The position numbers and the translations under genes are program-made. A stretch of DNA of 64,000 nucleotides. Source: Vibrio superstes. Its GTDB lineage: Bacteria; Pseudomonadota; Gammaproteobacteria; Enterobacterales; Vibrionaceae. Below, in pieces: positions 17,121 through 25,667 of the stretch (positions within the stretch are counted from its first letter, which is position 1; each line of letters opens with the position of its first letter). The notes under the pieces were generated by a model, which saw only the letters and a list, made by a program, of their open reading frames with translations, searched no databases and was not told the origin of the DNA. The DNA is taken from positions 1,493,893-1,557,892 of the forward strand of contig NZ_BCUR01000001.1 in NCBI RefSeq assembly GCF_003569005.1, written 5' to 3'.

Positions 17121-20100
17121 TCCTTAATTAGTTCTTTTAGCAACTTAGCCGCACCCTCATAATCAAAGTTCGACATGGCTTGCTTGATTGATCTTAGTTG
17201 CTGATGCATTGCTGTATCTAGTGGTGCAGAAAGTAATGATTCCATGATTTCTTGGGCCTCAAACTCGTAGGCTTCTATTGCCTTGAGTAAGCGGATCAAT
17301 TGACTATCAATATCGATGGGCTCCAGAGAAGGTGTGATTTTGCTTTCTGCCGGTTGAGTGTTATTGAGAAACGCCTTCGCCAGGGTTAGGCTTTCCATTA
17401 ACTGCTCTTTTAATGAGGCTACCTTTTGCTCAAGGTAGTCCCTATTATGTGGGTCTAATTGCAAATGAGCTTCTATGTCCGCTGCCGTACTGGCTGGACG
17501 GGACATGCCCAGAGTCGCTGCGAGTCCTTTCAATGTGTGTGCGGTTATTTCAACCTTAGGCAATTCATTTGCCTCTAGTGCTTGTTCTATTGAAGTTATC
17601 TGGTCAGTGCAGGAATCAATAAACTTGTTCAAAACGGTGGCGTAGAGTTTCTGATTGCCATTGACCGTGCCTAGCCCAAAGTTGGCATCGAATAACTCTG
17701 AGGGTATAGAAGGTGAAGTGGTTTGTGTGGAGTCCAGGTTATTAATAGTTTCCCCAGTTAGGTATTTACTTAATACAGACCGCAACTTATCTAAGTTTAT
17801 AGGCTTACCAATATGGTCATCAAACCCTGCTAATCTAGCGCGCTTGATATCTTCATCCATGACATTGGCTGTCATGGCGACTATCGGTGATGGATAACCG
17901 GATTCTCTGAGTAACTTGGTGGCTTCATAGCCATCCATGATCGGCATTTGTATGTCCATTAAGACTAAGTCATAGTGATTATGTTCTATTTTGTCGATGC
18001 CTTGTTGCCCATTATTAGCAATATCAATCGCGATCTCGAACGGCTCTAGAATGCCTATCGCTAACTCTTGGTTTATTTCATTGTCTTCGACCAACAATAC
18101 CCGAGCGTTAGGGAAGATAGTTTTAGATTCTATATTGCTCGAATTGAGAGCTTCAGACGTTGATATTTCAAACACTGCATCATAGATCTCATCGGGTAGT
18201 GATGGATTAGATACGCAACGCCAACCCGCGTTAAGGAAATCTTCGACTCGAGTGTCTTGATCCGTTGAAACTACGACATTAAGGCTTAACTTATTAGCAA
18301 ACACCTTAAGATCGCTGATATTTTCAGCACAGGCCTTATCCACGGTTAGTAGCGTATTACGTTCTGCTCTATTGAGGTTAGCTTCTATTTCGTGGATTGA
18401 CTCAAAGAAGGTGACTGTCGTGTTTAGCCCATCAAATGCCGATTGAATGAGTTGATTTGATAATGGGTTTTCGCTTTGTATCCAGAGATGATAGTTAGAG
18501 TGTTGTTTGATTGACTCCTGCCAATTTCCCTTTAATGTTGGGTCTACTTCTATAGTGAGGTCAAAGTAGAAAGTACTGCCCACATCTAACTCGCTTTCTA
18601 ACTGCAAGGAGCCGCCCATTTTTTCGACGAGTTGCTTAGATATAGATAAGCCAAGCCCGGTTCCGCCAAAATTACGGGTTGTTGATGCATCAGCTTGGTG
18701 GAACGATTGAAACAGTCTCGATTGCTGTTCCTCGCTGATACCAATTCCTGAGTCAACGATACTAAACCTGATCTGCTGATGATTATCGAGATCATTCAAC
18801 AGTAAAACCTTTACTACGACAGAACCTGTTTGAGTAAACTTGATGGCGTTGCCAGCAAGGTTGAGTAACACTTGAAATAAGCGAGTATCATCCGAGATTA
18901 GTTGTCTCTCTACTCTAATATCTATCTCGAAATACAGCTGGATAGATTTTTCTACTGCTTTAATGGAGCAGATATCGGCCAGCCTTCTCATTAACTCTCT
19001 TAATGAGAAGGGTTGTTTGTCCAGTTCAAGCTTACCCGCTTCAATCTTAGAGAGATCTAGAATATCGTTAATCAGATTGAGCAGGGTAGAGGACGACTGC
19101 TCTACCTTATTCAGATACCGGGCAACGGTTGGCTCTTGGTTTTTTGTAATTGCCAGGTGAGTCATCCCTATGATTGCATTCATTGGCGTTCGGATCTCGT
19201 GGCTCATATTGGCCAGGAATTGACTCTTGGATTGGTTAGCTTGCTTTTCTTTTATCCTAGATTTCTCCAACATAGTGGTTAGCTCAATCATGTCACTGAC
19301 ATCATAAGCCCAGAACAAAACGGCTTCTTTATCATTGAAGTGAGTTCGATAGTAGCTAACCCGACCGTTAAAGCGTTCGCCATTTTGTTTTAACAGCTCC
19401 ATTTCTTTGTCTACAACGGCACCGTGAGCAACCAGTTCTTCATAGACCTTTGCTCTATCATTTGGTGAGCTGTAGATCTTAGATACGTCATAATCGTTGA
19501 TGTCTTTTCTGGATATTTTGAACAGTTCGAGCGCCCTTGGGTTAGTGTATGCTGGATGGCTGTCTTGAATTATCGCAACGGCAATTGGTGAGGATTCTAA
19601 AATGTTGAGAAGCTCTTGTTGCTTATTGTTCAGCTCTTTGGTGCGACGTCCGATTTGCTCCTCAAGCTCTGCATTGGATTGCGTCATGATTTGATAAGAA
19701 CGCGTACCTACTTTCAAAAGAAAGAAGGAGACGGAAACAATTAGGCTTATAGAGATAAGCAAAAAGGCGATTAATACAAAGCTTGTCGTCTGATAGACGC
19801 TATACACTTCTTTCAGTGTGATTTCCGCAACGATAGTAAAGCCGTATTTTGGAAACCACCGAATAGACGTCAGCATCTCTTGATTCTGGGCAGTGGTCAG
19901 TTTTTCGATGTTTTGGTCATTATTATTTGGATCTGATTTAAGGTTTTCTATCGTTTCCAGTAATTCCGTTGTAACCGAATTTGAAAGGATCTCATCCGTT
20001 TGTTGAGAAGGAGATTGTGAGCGACTATTGGTGATAATAAAGCCTTTATCATCGACTCCAAATACCCGACCGGTTTGACCTATTTTTGCGGCTCGAAAGT

Positions 20101-20956
20101 TTCGAGTAAAGCCTTTCCCTGGGTCAATAGTGAGGGAGAAAATCGCAAAAATCTCCTCATTTTCATCTTTCACTGGGTAAAGCAAAAACATGGAAGGGTT
20201 GTCATCTGATGCGGTTTGCGAGCTTAACTGACTGTGTAGTGGGGGAACAAGAACGATCTCTCCCTGCCAAGCACGCTTCAGATAGCTTGAAGAGGCGGTT
20301 TCTAATGAGCTAGAACGGCCAACATAATCATCGTTTGTAGACGCCAGAATGAGATTATTGTGGCCAATGAGAGTAAACCCGGTAGTAGAGGTTAGACTAA
20401 TGCGACTGCTGACGTGCCGTCTTATGCGCTTCTGAATAGGAGAATTAAGGATGATCTCAGCCTTCTCATCTTCAGGGAAATCAAGGGTAGAGATATCGTC
20501 AAGTAGTTGAGCCAGAATGATAAAATTTTCATCGAGAAGAAGCTTTATGTTTGTGGATTTTTCACCTATCCATTCTTCAAGGATGATCTCGATGCCGTTT
20601 TGAGCAAGATCTAATCTACCGTTATAGGAGTTTAGGGTGTTGGCTTTTTCGTTTTTTATAACGACAAAAATACCCAGAGCCATACTGGCACAAACACCCA
20701 ACACCAGCACACTAAAGAACAGCTTGCTTTTTCTTTGACCGAAGAATTGCTCATTTTTTTTTCTGAAAATGTGGTCAAAAATTGAAAGGACTAAAAGCAG
20801 CATGATTATGAGCAAAATACCCAAGCTGATCTCAGTCATAGGATTGATGGTGGCGTTTTCGTTAGCAAGTAGCGGCGTAAAGAAAATGCCGGCAAGCAAT
20901 ATTGATGCAATAAGGGTAACCTTTCGATAAAGAAACAGAGCGAATTTTCCTATCAT
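17117..20956 (-). CDS. Hybrid sensor histidine kinase (membrane, Cache-like sensor, PAS, HK, REC, Hpt)
   Basis: A 1279-residue inner-membrane kinase. Three hydrophobic helices lie in the first ~100 residues. A periplasmic Cache-like sensor spans ~105-395 (TGRVFGVDDKGFIITNSRSQ), followed by a helix at ~398-420 and a coiled coil. A PAS domain spans ~450-560 (ILESSPIAVAIIQDSHPAY). HisKA carries His586 (MSHEIRTPMN). The HATPase has the GIGIS and GTGLGLS boxes. A degenerate receiver-like stretch precedes a full REC with Asp1001 (LVLMDIQMP). A C-terminal Hpt carries His1140 (TAHTLKGLA). This is a complete phosphorelay, with the HD-GYP regulator as likely final target. The gene coding a solute-binding-like protein starts 402 bases away on the other strand and could supply the signal. 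Confidence 0.93.
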   Translation of the reverse strand: MIGKFALFLYRKVTLIASILLAGIFFTPLLANENATINPMTEISLGILLIIMLLLVLSIFDHIFRKKNEQFFGQRKSKLFFSVLVLGVCASMALGIFVVIKNEKANTLNSYNGRLDLAQNGIEIILEEWIGEKSTNIKLLLDENFIILAQLLDDISTLDFPEDEKAEIILNSPIQKRIRRHVSSRISLTSTTGFTLIGHNNLILASTNDDYVGRSSSLETASSSYLKRAWQGEIVLVPPLHSQLSSQTASDDNPSMFLLYPVKDENEEIFAIFSLTIDPGKGFTRNFRAAKIGQTGRVFGVDDKGFIITNSRSQSPSQQTDEILSNSVTTELLETIENLKSDPNNNDQNIEKLTTAQNQEMLTSIRWFPKYGFTIVAEITLKEVYSVYQTTSFVLIAFLLISISLIVSVSFFLLKVGTRSYQIMTQSNAELEEQIGRRTKELNNKQQELLNILESSPIAVAIIQDSHPAYTNPRALELFKISRKDINDYDVSKIYSSPNDRAKVYEELVAHGAVVDKEMELLKQNGERFNGRVSYYRTHFNDKEAVLFWAYDVSDMIELTTMLEKSRIKEKQANQSKSQFLANMSHEIRTPMNAIIGMTHLAITKNQEPTVARYLNKVEQSSSTLLNLINDILDLSKIEAGKLELDKQPFSLRELMRRLADICSIKAVEKSIQLYFEIDIRVERQLISDDTRLFQVLLNLAGNAIKFTQTGSVVVKVLLLNDLDNHQQIRFSIVDSGIGISEEQQSRLFQSFHQADASTTRNFGGTGLGLSISKQLVEKMGGSLQLESELDVGSTFYFDLTIEVDPTLKGNWQESIKQHSNYHLWIQSENPLSNQLIQSAFDGLNTTVTFFESIHEIEANLNRAERNTLLTVDKACAENISDLKVFANKLSLNVVVSTDQDTRVEDFLNAGWRCVSNPSLPDEIYDAVFEISTSEALNSSNIESKTIFPNARVLLVEDNEINQELAIGILEPFEIAIDIANNGQQGIDKIEHNHYDLVLMDIQMPIMDGYEATKLLRESGYPSPIVAMTANVMDEDIKRARLAGFDDHIGKPINLDKLRSVLSKYLTGETINNLDSTQTTSPSIPSELFDANFGLGTVNGNQKLYATVLNKFIDSCTDQITSIEQALEANELPKVEITAHTLKGLAATLGMSRPASTAADIEAHLQLDPHNRDYLEQKVASLKEQLMESLTLAKAFLNNTQPAESKITPSLEPIDIDSQLIRLLKAIEAYEFEAQEIMESLLSAPLDTAMHQQLRSIKQAMSNFDYEGAAKLLKELIKE

Positions 20957-21014
20957 TAGTTCTTAGAATCCTTTCTCTGTTTTTAGGGCGACGTTGTCCA
21001 GTTCTTGATGACTA

Positions 21015-21276
21015 GGGTCTGTTGACCTTTTGCGATTAAATTTTGCTCGACTAGAAACCATTTAATCAAGGCGAGGGGCTTGCCGCCTAGTCATCTAAGC
21101 AAAAGACGCTCAACGACGAGTAAATGGTTTCTAGTCGAGCCCTTCGGGTAGCGTTTGTTGGGCATTTCTACGGCGTTAGTCCCTTTTCATGTGGAACCAC
21201 CACACCTAAAAGTGACTGCCTTGTTTAAATACCCAACAAATCGCTACAAAAATAAACTCAAAAGATCAACAGACCC
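21015..21276. mobile_element. MITE-like element, copy 1
   Basis: A 262-bp non-coding element with terminal inverted repeats GGGTCTGTTGACCTTTTG and CAAAAGaTCAACAGACCC (one mismatch). It is flanked by TA on both sides, as expected for a 2-bp TA target duplication. Inside is a 19-bp perfect inverted repeat, CTCGACTAGAAACCATTTA and TAAATGGTTTCTAGTCGAG. A second copy is at 48723-48999. No transposase frame is present, so it must be mobilised in trans. It sits between the divergent hybrid kinase and binding-protein genes. The parent element was not recognised. Confidence 0.8.
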
Positions 21277-21358
21277 TAGTAACGATATAAGATATTGACT
21301 TGAATACAAAAGGTTACCAATATGTTATAGCACCTTTAAACTACATCGAGTAGAAAAA

Positions 21359-22255
21359 ATGCCTAGACTTAGTCTGCTACATCTCATTTTTGTTTTGTCC
21401 GGATTGTCGATCACATATCCTAGTGTGGCGAACGAGGAAATCCAGATTATAAAAATGACGCCAAAGCAATCAGAAGCAGACGTGTCTCATGATTATTTGG
21501 TACAGCTTGTTTCAAAATCGACAAAACTAGCTGAGCCACATTTTGGTCCAAGCAAGATCGAATTTATGCCAATTATGTTGAGTCAAGATAGGGTCTTACA
21601 GTTGTTGGGAATTGGTGGAGTGTTAGACATTGTAGCCTCAGCGCCAACTGATGAGAGAGAGTCATCCTTTCTGTCTGTTAAAGTTCCTATCTTCATGGGT
21701 TTACTGGGATATCGGATGATGATTATTGCTCCTAGTAAGCTGGGGATTTTTGAAAGCATCACCAAGGAAGAAGAGTTAAAGAACCTGATAGCATGTCAGG
21801 GGACGGCATGGCCAGATGCGGACATATTGGAGGACAGCGGTTATAGAGTGCTTCGGGTTACGAAATTTGAGCAAATGTTCGAGAAATTGCATAGCGGTGA
21901 GTGCGATTATTTCCCTAGAGCGATTACCGAGGGTTATGGAGAGCTTGAGTATTATAATGAAAACAACCCGGATAAACCGCTGGCTAAATTTGATTCAATC
22001 TTGATTCATTATCAAGTGCCACTGATGTTTTATACCAGTCATAATAACTACGAACTAGCCGCAAAAATTCAGTACGGTATGGAACAAATGGTTATAAATG
22101 GTGAGCTTGAAGCGCTCCTGAAAACCCATCCTGTCACTCAATCTGCTTTCCCATTATCAAAATGGGACAATGCCAAGATCTTTAGTGTGCCTAATAAGCG
22201 ACTGCCTAAATCTGTACCTACCTTCAATAAAGCAATGTGGTTGAGTTTGGACTGA
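21359..22255 (+). CDS. Periplasmic solute-binding-like protein (SBP_bac_3 type)
   Basis: A 298-residue exported protein with signal peptide at residues 1-25 (cleavage near VAN-E). The body resembles the two-lobed family 3 solute-binding fold: IQIIKMTPKQ at the start, a DIVASAPTDERESSF segment, YRMMIIAPSKLGIF, and FEKLHSGECDYFPRAITEGYGEL. The last resembles the ‘L..G.vDa..’ region of amino-acid binding proteins. There is no permease or ATPase gene nearby, so a sensory role is possible, perhaps with the Cache kinase encoded divergently. The ligand is unknown. No good terminator follows; the downstream region holds REP-like repeats of the RAYT element. Confidence 0.7.
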   Translation: MPRLSLLHLIFVLSGLSITYPSVANEEIQIIKMTPKQSEADVSHDYLVQLVSKSTKLAEPHFGPSKIEFMPIMLSQDRVLQLLGIGGVLDIVASAPTDERESSFLSVKVPIFMGLLGYRMMIIAPSKLGIFESITKEEELKNLIACQGTAWPDADILEDSGYRVLRVTKFEQMFEKLHSGECDYFPRAITEGYGELEYYNENNPDKPLAKFDSILIHYQVPLMFYTSHNNYELAAKIQYGMEQMVINGELEALLKTHPVTQSAFPLSKWDNAKIFSVPNKRLPKSVPTFNKAMWLSLD

Positions 22256-22318
22256 TAAGCCTTGATGCTCGCCTTTTTATTAAACAGGATAATGTCAGAT
22301 TTATGATTCCCCCTTTTA

Positions 22319-22332
22319 TGGGGACACACACC
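22319..22332 (-). repeat. REP-like motif on the left of the RAYT gene
   Basis: TGGGGACACACACC. It is the reverse complement of GGTGTGTGTCCCC at 23678-23690 and 23787-23799 on the other side of the transposase gene. Confidence 0.6.
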
Positions 22333-22527
22333 AAACCGCGAGAGAAATATCCAGAGTGTACTAAAGGCCCAAATTAATTTTAGGACAGTCTAATTAACAC
22401 AATAACTTAAAGATTGGTGGGGAGTGGAACTGTCGGACACATTTAATAATGTAACGAGTTATTGTTGATGTGTTCTTGAGTGGCTGCATCTGGCATTTTT
22501 TGGGGATTTCATGGAAAGTACAGATAA

Positions 22528-23487
22528 TTAGTCAAGTGAGTAGATATGTATCTTTGTTTTTCCAAGGTGATGTTTGATTGTTTGGGTACTGACCGGCCTG
22601 CCTATCGCAGTAGCTGTTGAGCTTTCTAGCATAGTACAGACCCTGAACCATCTTTGTTGAGTGAAATTCAGGCGTTCTAGTATCGGTGGTAGTGAATCGT
22701 CCATTGATGCCTTATCTTTCCTAAACTGTCGAGCGGTCCAGTCTATAAGGCATAAATAATCGAGTAACTTTATTGGAAGATACTCAGAACTCTTTTTGTT
22801 TGAGTTGCCTATTAAAGGGCAGAGGTGAGATGGCGTAATAATGTTTTGCTTAAAGGCATGTAGGCGAGCCCTGACGGAGGTATGTTCTGATTGTTCTGGA
22901 GTATCAGCAATGCCTGAGCGAATAGGATTTAAGTCGACGTAGGCCATTGCGGCAATAAGAGCTTTTTCATCCAGAAGAGCTTGGCTTTTGAATCGGCTTT
23001 CCCAAAAATGCCCTTTGCAATTGTCTTCTTGGTTCGCTCGACACGCGATATCGTAATTAAGCTCTTTCATAAACCAACTCAGATTCCATAGACGATTTCG
23101 CCAAGATTCAATCAGTTCAATACATCTCATTTCCTCTGCTGCGGAGGTCAATTCATTGTTTTTCCAACGTTTAATCAGCTCTGGAAGGGAATGATTTAAT
23201 CCCCAGCGCCTAACAACTTCTTGAAGCGGAAGTTTTACAGCCTTGTTCATATTAATATGTAAAATCAGGTGATAGTGATTGCTCATGATGGCATAGGCAC
23301 AAATATCGATGCAGTAGGCTAGTGCTAAGTCTTTTAACTTTTGTTCAATCCAATCTCTACGATGCTCATAACTGATGTTTGTCTTCTTTTCTGTCCCGCA
23401 TCGGAAACTTTGGCGCACACAGCGAGAAACGCAATGGTAATAAGGGGTTGCTTCTACCGCAACAAGTTGTTTTCTTGCTGTTGTCAT
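22528..23487 (-). CDS. REP-associated tyrosine transposase (RAYT, IS200/Y1 type)
   Basis: A 319-residue Y1 HUH-type transposase. The ATG at 23487 is preferred over a TTG 15 bases upstream. HUH motif NHYHLILHI near residue 90, and an N-terminal PYYHCVSRCVRQSFRCG of the RAYT class. The catalytic Tyr is probably in the helix AAMAYVDLNPIRSG near residue 197. RAYTs are single-copy, host-linked enzymes acting on REP hairpins; here matching REP-like motifs lie on both sides. The motif GGTGTGTGTCCCC is unrelated to the GTCAT modules of the 6.8-7.8 kb array. The gene lies between the sensor locus and the CBM32-PL7 gene. Confidence 0.88.
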   Translation of the reverse strand: MTTARKQLVAVEATPYYHCVSRCVRQSFRCGTEKKTNISYEHRRDWIEQKLKDLALAYCIDICAYAIMSNHYHLILHINMNKAVKLPLQEVVRRWGLNHSLPELIKRWKNNELTSAAEEMRCIELIESWRNRLWNLSWFMKELNYDIACRANQEDNCKGHFWESRFKSQALLDEKALIAAMAYVDLNPIRSGIADTPEQSEHTSVRARLHAFKQNIITPSHLCPLIGNSNKKSSEYLPIKLLDYLCLIDWTARQFRKDKASMDDSLPPILERLNFTQQRWFRVCTMLESSTATAIGRPVSTQTIKHHLGKTKIHIYSLD

Positions 23488-23589
23488 TAGGTACCCTATC
23501 AATATTGAGATGGCTTAGTAGGAATAGTGCATTTCAGTGCAAAGAGTCATTGATAAAGGGGAAAAAGCAATAAAACCATGCTTCAGGTG

Positions 23590-23807
23590 GTACTTTTGGG
23601 TGAGGGAAATGAATCTGAAGCTAACTCAGCAATATCGAATGTAGTTATAGATCTATGCCTAATAACTGCTGAATTAGGGTGTGTGTCCCCAAAATTTAGT
23701 ACTTTTGGGTGAGAGAAATAAATCTGAAGCTAACTCAGCAATATCGAATGTAGTTATAGATCTATGTCTGATAACTACTGAATTAGGGTGTGTGTCCCCT
23801 AAATTTA
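23590..23807 (+). repeat. Two tandem 109-bp direct repeats next to the RAYT gene
   Basis: Both copies start GTACTTTTGGGTGAG and end GGTGTGTGTCCCC plus an A/T tail. They are over 90% alike by eye, the period being exactly 109. The terminal GGTGTGTGTCCCC is the REP-like motif also found, inverted, at 22320-22332. The arrangement suggests RAYT-linked amplification. Confidence 0.8.
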
Positions 23808-23819
23808 TAAAGCTCATAT

Positions 23820-23851
23820 AAAAAAGAACCCCACTTAAAAGTGGGGTTCTG
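23820..23851 (-). terminator. Intrinsic terminator of the CBM32-PL7 gene
   Basis: On the minus strand AGAACCCCAC-TTTTAA-GTGGGGTTCT followed by a T run. Confidence 0.85.
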
Positions 23852-23873
23852 TGTTTGGACTCAGATAAAAGTC

Positions 23874-25442
23874 TTATTTAGCTTGGTAAGTATCGTGAGA
23901 TACGTCTAGCTGGTAGAACGTTGCTTGTGAGTAATCGTCTAGGTCGCCAGAGATGTTTTGGTTGTAAACACCTGCTTTGAAGTACATGTACTTGCCACCA
24001 ACGTCATAGCCACTATCGCTCATGTCAACAACTTGAACTACGTCGTCATGACCTTCACGCATAAGGCTAACAGTCATAGTGTTGCCTTTAACTTCAATGC
24101 GGTAGCTGAATTTCTCACCAAGAGCGATACCATCTTCACCAACTTCAGCAGTCAAGTCGCCAACTAGAGGATAGAAATCTTCTTTAGTTGCGTCTTGGCT
24201 TTCGTGTGCGAAGTAAACAGCACCTGTTGCTTGGTTTGGCAATTTACGGTAGTACAAACGAATTGGCTCATCGTTTTGGTCGTGAATCTGACCAATGATG
24301 AAGCGACCTACTTCGTTTGCTGCACCAGTGGTGGTTGCGTGGTCAATCTTCAATGTTGCTTCTAGAACACCGTCAATACCAGCAGCTGCTTCTAGGTCTG
24401 CTTTAGGTGCGCTTGAGAATACCCAGTTGTTCTTGTTAACACCTTTGGTTTTAATTGACTGGTCGCCACGACGCATCATTTCACGTAGTTCAGTACGAGC
24501 GTACTTGGTGTTTTTAGAAGTACGAACACCTTTAACGTAAGACTTGAATACTAGGCCGCCGTCATCAGCAGTGTAGAAAATTTCTGGGTGTTGGTAACCG
24601 TTTGCAAGGTTCCACTCTGAAACGTCATCTGGCTTGCCGTTTTTGTCATGGTCAAACGGTTGAGATAGGTACCAATGTGTCATGTCGAAGTTTTCGCTTG
24701 GCGCGTTGCCTGCTACAGGTACAGCCGGTAGGCCAGTTACTGCTGGTAGAGCGCTACGAGTGTCACATTTAACCGTAGTTTCACAAGGGTATACCGCTGC
24801 TTCACCGAAGTTACCAGAGCGTAGGTCTTTGCGAGCTTCTTTAGCTGCTTTCTCTGCTGCTTTCATATCAGCAATCATTGCCGCTTCAGCAGCAACTACT
24901 GCAGAAGTAATGATTTGGTTTGATGGACAAGCGTTGATACCACAGTTTACAGCTGCTAGTTCAGTAACACTGTTCCAACCATTCTTAGTGTTGCCGTGTC
25001 CAACGTATCTTACGTATTGTGCTTTTACAGCAGGAGCAAATTGGAAACGCTCAAGACCGATTGCTAGGCCTGAACTCATTTGGTTTTCAAGTACCGTTGT
25101 CCAGTTTTCACCGTCTTCACTGAATTGGATATCAAAGTTGCTTTGACGCTCGTTACCTTTGCTGAATGCAATTTGTACAGCATCAAACTCTTGTACTGAA
25201 CCGTAGTCCAGCGTTGCCCACTCACCGTCACCAGCTGAAGACCAACGTGTAGTCAGGTCTTGGTCAAATAAACGATCAGGACCGTTACCATCGTGGCTGC
25301 TTGCTGTGATAGCAACTGGCGTTAGAAGAGCTGCGCCAGTTTCTTTGTTGTTTGGAAATTCAGGAGCCGAAGGAGTAGAAGTACAGCCAACAGCAAGTAA
25401 TACTGAAGTAGCTAGTAAGCTTTTTAGATATATATGTTTCAT
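23874..25442 (-). CDS. Alginate lyase with CBM32, helical linker and PL7 (AlyB type), lipoprotein
   Basis: A 522-residue lipoprotein. The start at MKHIYLKSLL has AGGTGA eight bases upstream and the lipobox VGC ends at Cys20. Residues ~41-170 form an F5/8 type C (CBM32) domain (ITASSHDGNGPDRLFDQDL, YVRYVGHG). Residues ~175-212 are an Ala/Lys/Glu-rich helix. PL7 follows from ~250, with RTELR at 316-320, QIH at 385-387 and a C-terminal YFKAGVYNQN. The order CBM32-helix-PL7 and the length match AlyB of Vibrio splendidus as I recall it. Expected role: surface-bound endo-cleavage of alginate, with the CBM aiding binding. It shares a candidate operator with its neighbours. Confidence 0.92.
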   Translation of the reverse strand: MKHIYLKSLLATSVLLAVGCTSTPSAPEFPNNKETGAALLTPVAITASSHDGNGPDRLFDQDLTTRWSSAGDGEWATLDYGSVQEFDAVQIAFSKGNERQSNFDIQFSEDGENWTTVLENQMSSGLAIGLERFQFAPAVKAQYVRYVGHGNTKNGWNSVTELAAVNCGINACPSNQIITSAVVAAEAAMIADMKAAEKAAKEARKDLRSGNFGEAAVYPCETTVKCDTRSALPAVTGLPAVPVAGNAPSENFDMTHWYLSQPFDHDKNGKPDDVSEWNLANGYQHPEIFYTADDGGLVFKSYVKGVRTSKNTKYARTELREMMRRGDQSIKTKGVNKNNWVFSSAPKADLEAAAGIDGVLEATLKIDHATTTGAANEVGRFIIGQIHDQNDEPIRLYYRKLPNQATGAVYFAHESQDATKEDFYPLVGDLTAEVGEDGIALGEKFSYRIEVKGNTMTVSLMREGHDDVVQVVDMSDSGYDVGGKYMYFKAGVYNQNISGDLDDYSQATFYQLDVSHDTYQAK

Positions 25443-25474
25443 GTAACCATTCACCTAATGTTGTAAAAATCAAC

Positions 25475-25490
25475 AATGTAATTTGTAGTA
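25475..25490 (-). promoter_or_regulatory. Candidate alginate-regulon operator upstream of the CBM32-PL7 gene
   Basis: Minus strand TACTACAAATTACATT, 33 bases before the start codon. A related TAATACAAATGTAAG lies on the plus strand at 25613-25627, about 170 bases upstream of the start. See the matching sites at 14529, 15132 and 27455. Confidence 0.4.
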
Positions 25491-25667
25491 TAAAAAGAGA
25501 TTTGAATTATTTTTTGATGAAGAAAGCTTAGCTATCCGTGCTTCTACATCGCCTGATGCCTTTTCGAACCTGATTGCTCAACGCATTTACAAAATAAGGA
25601 TACATAATTTAATAATACAAATGTAAGTGAATGTATGTAAATGCGATCAAGGTCTAATTCGAATGCT

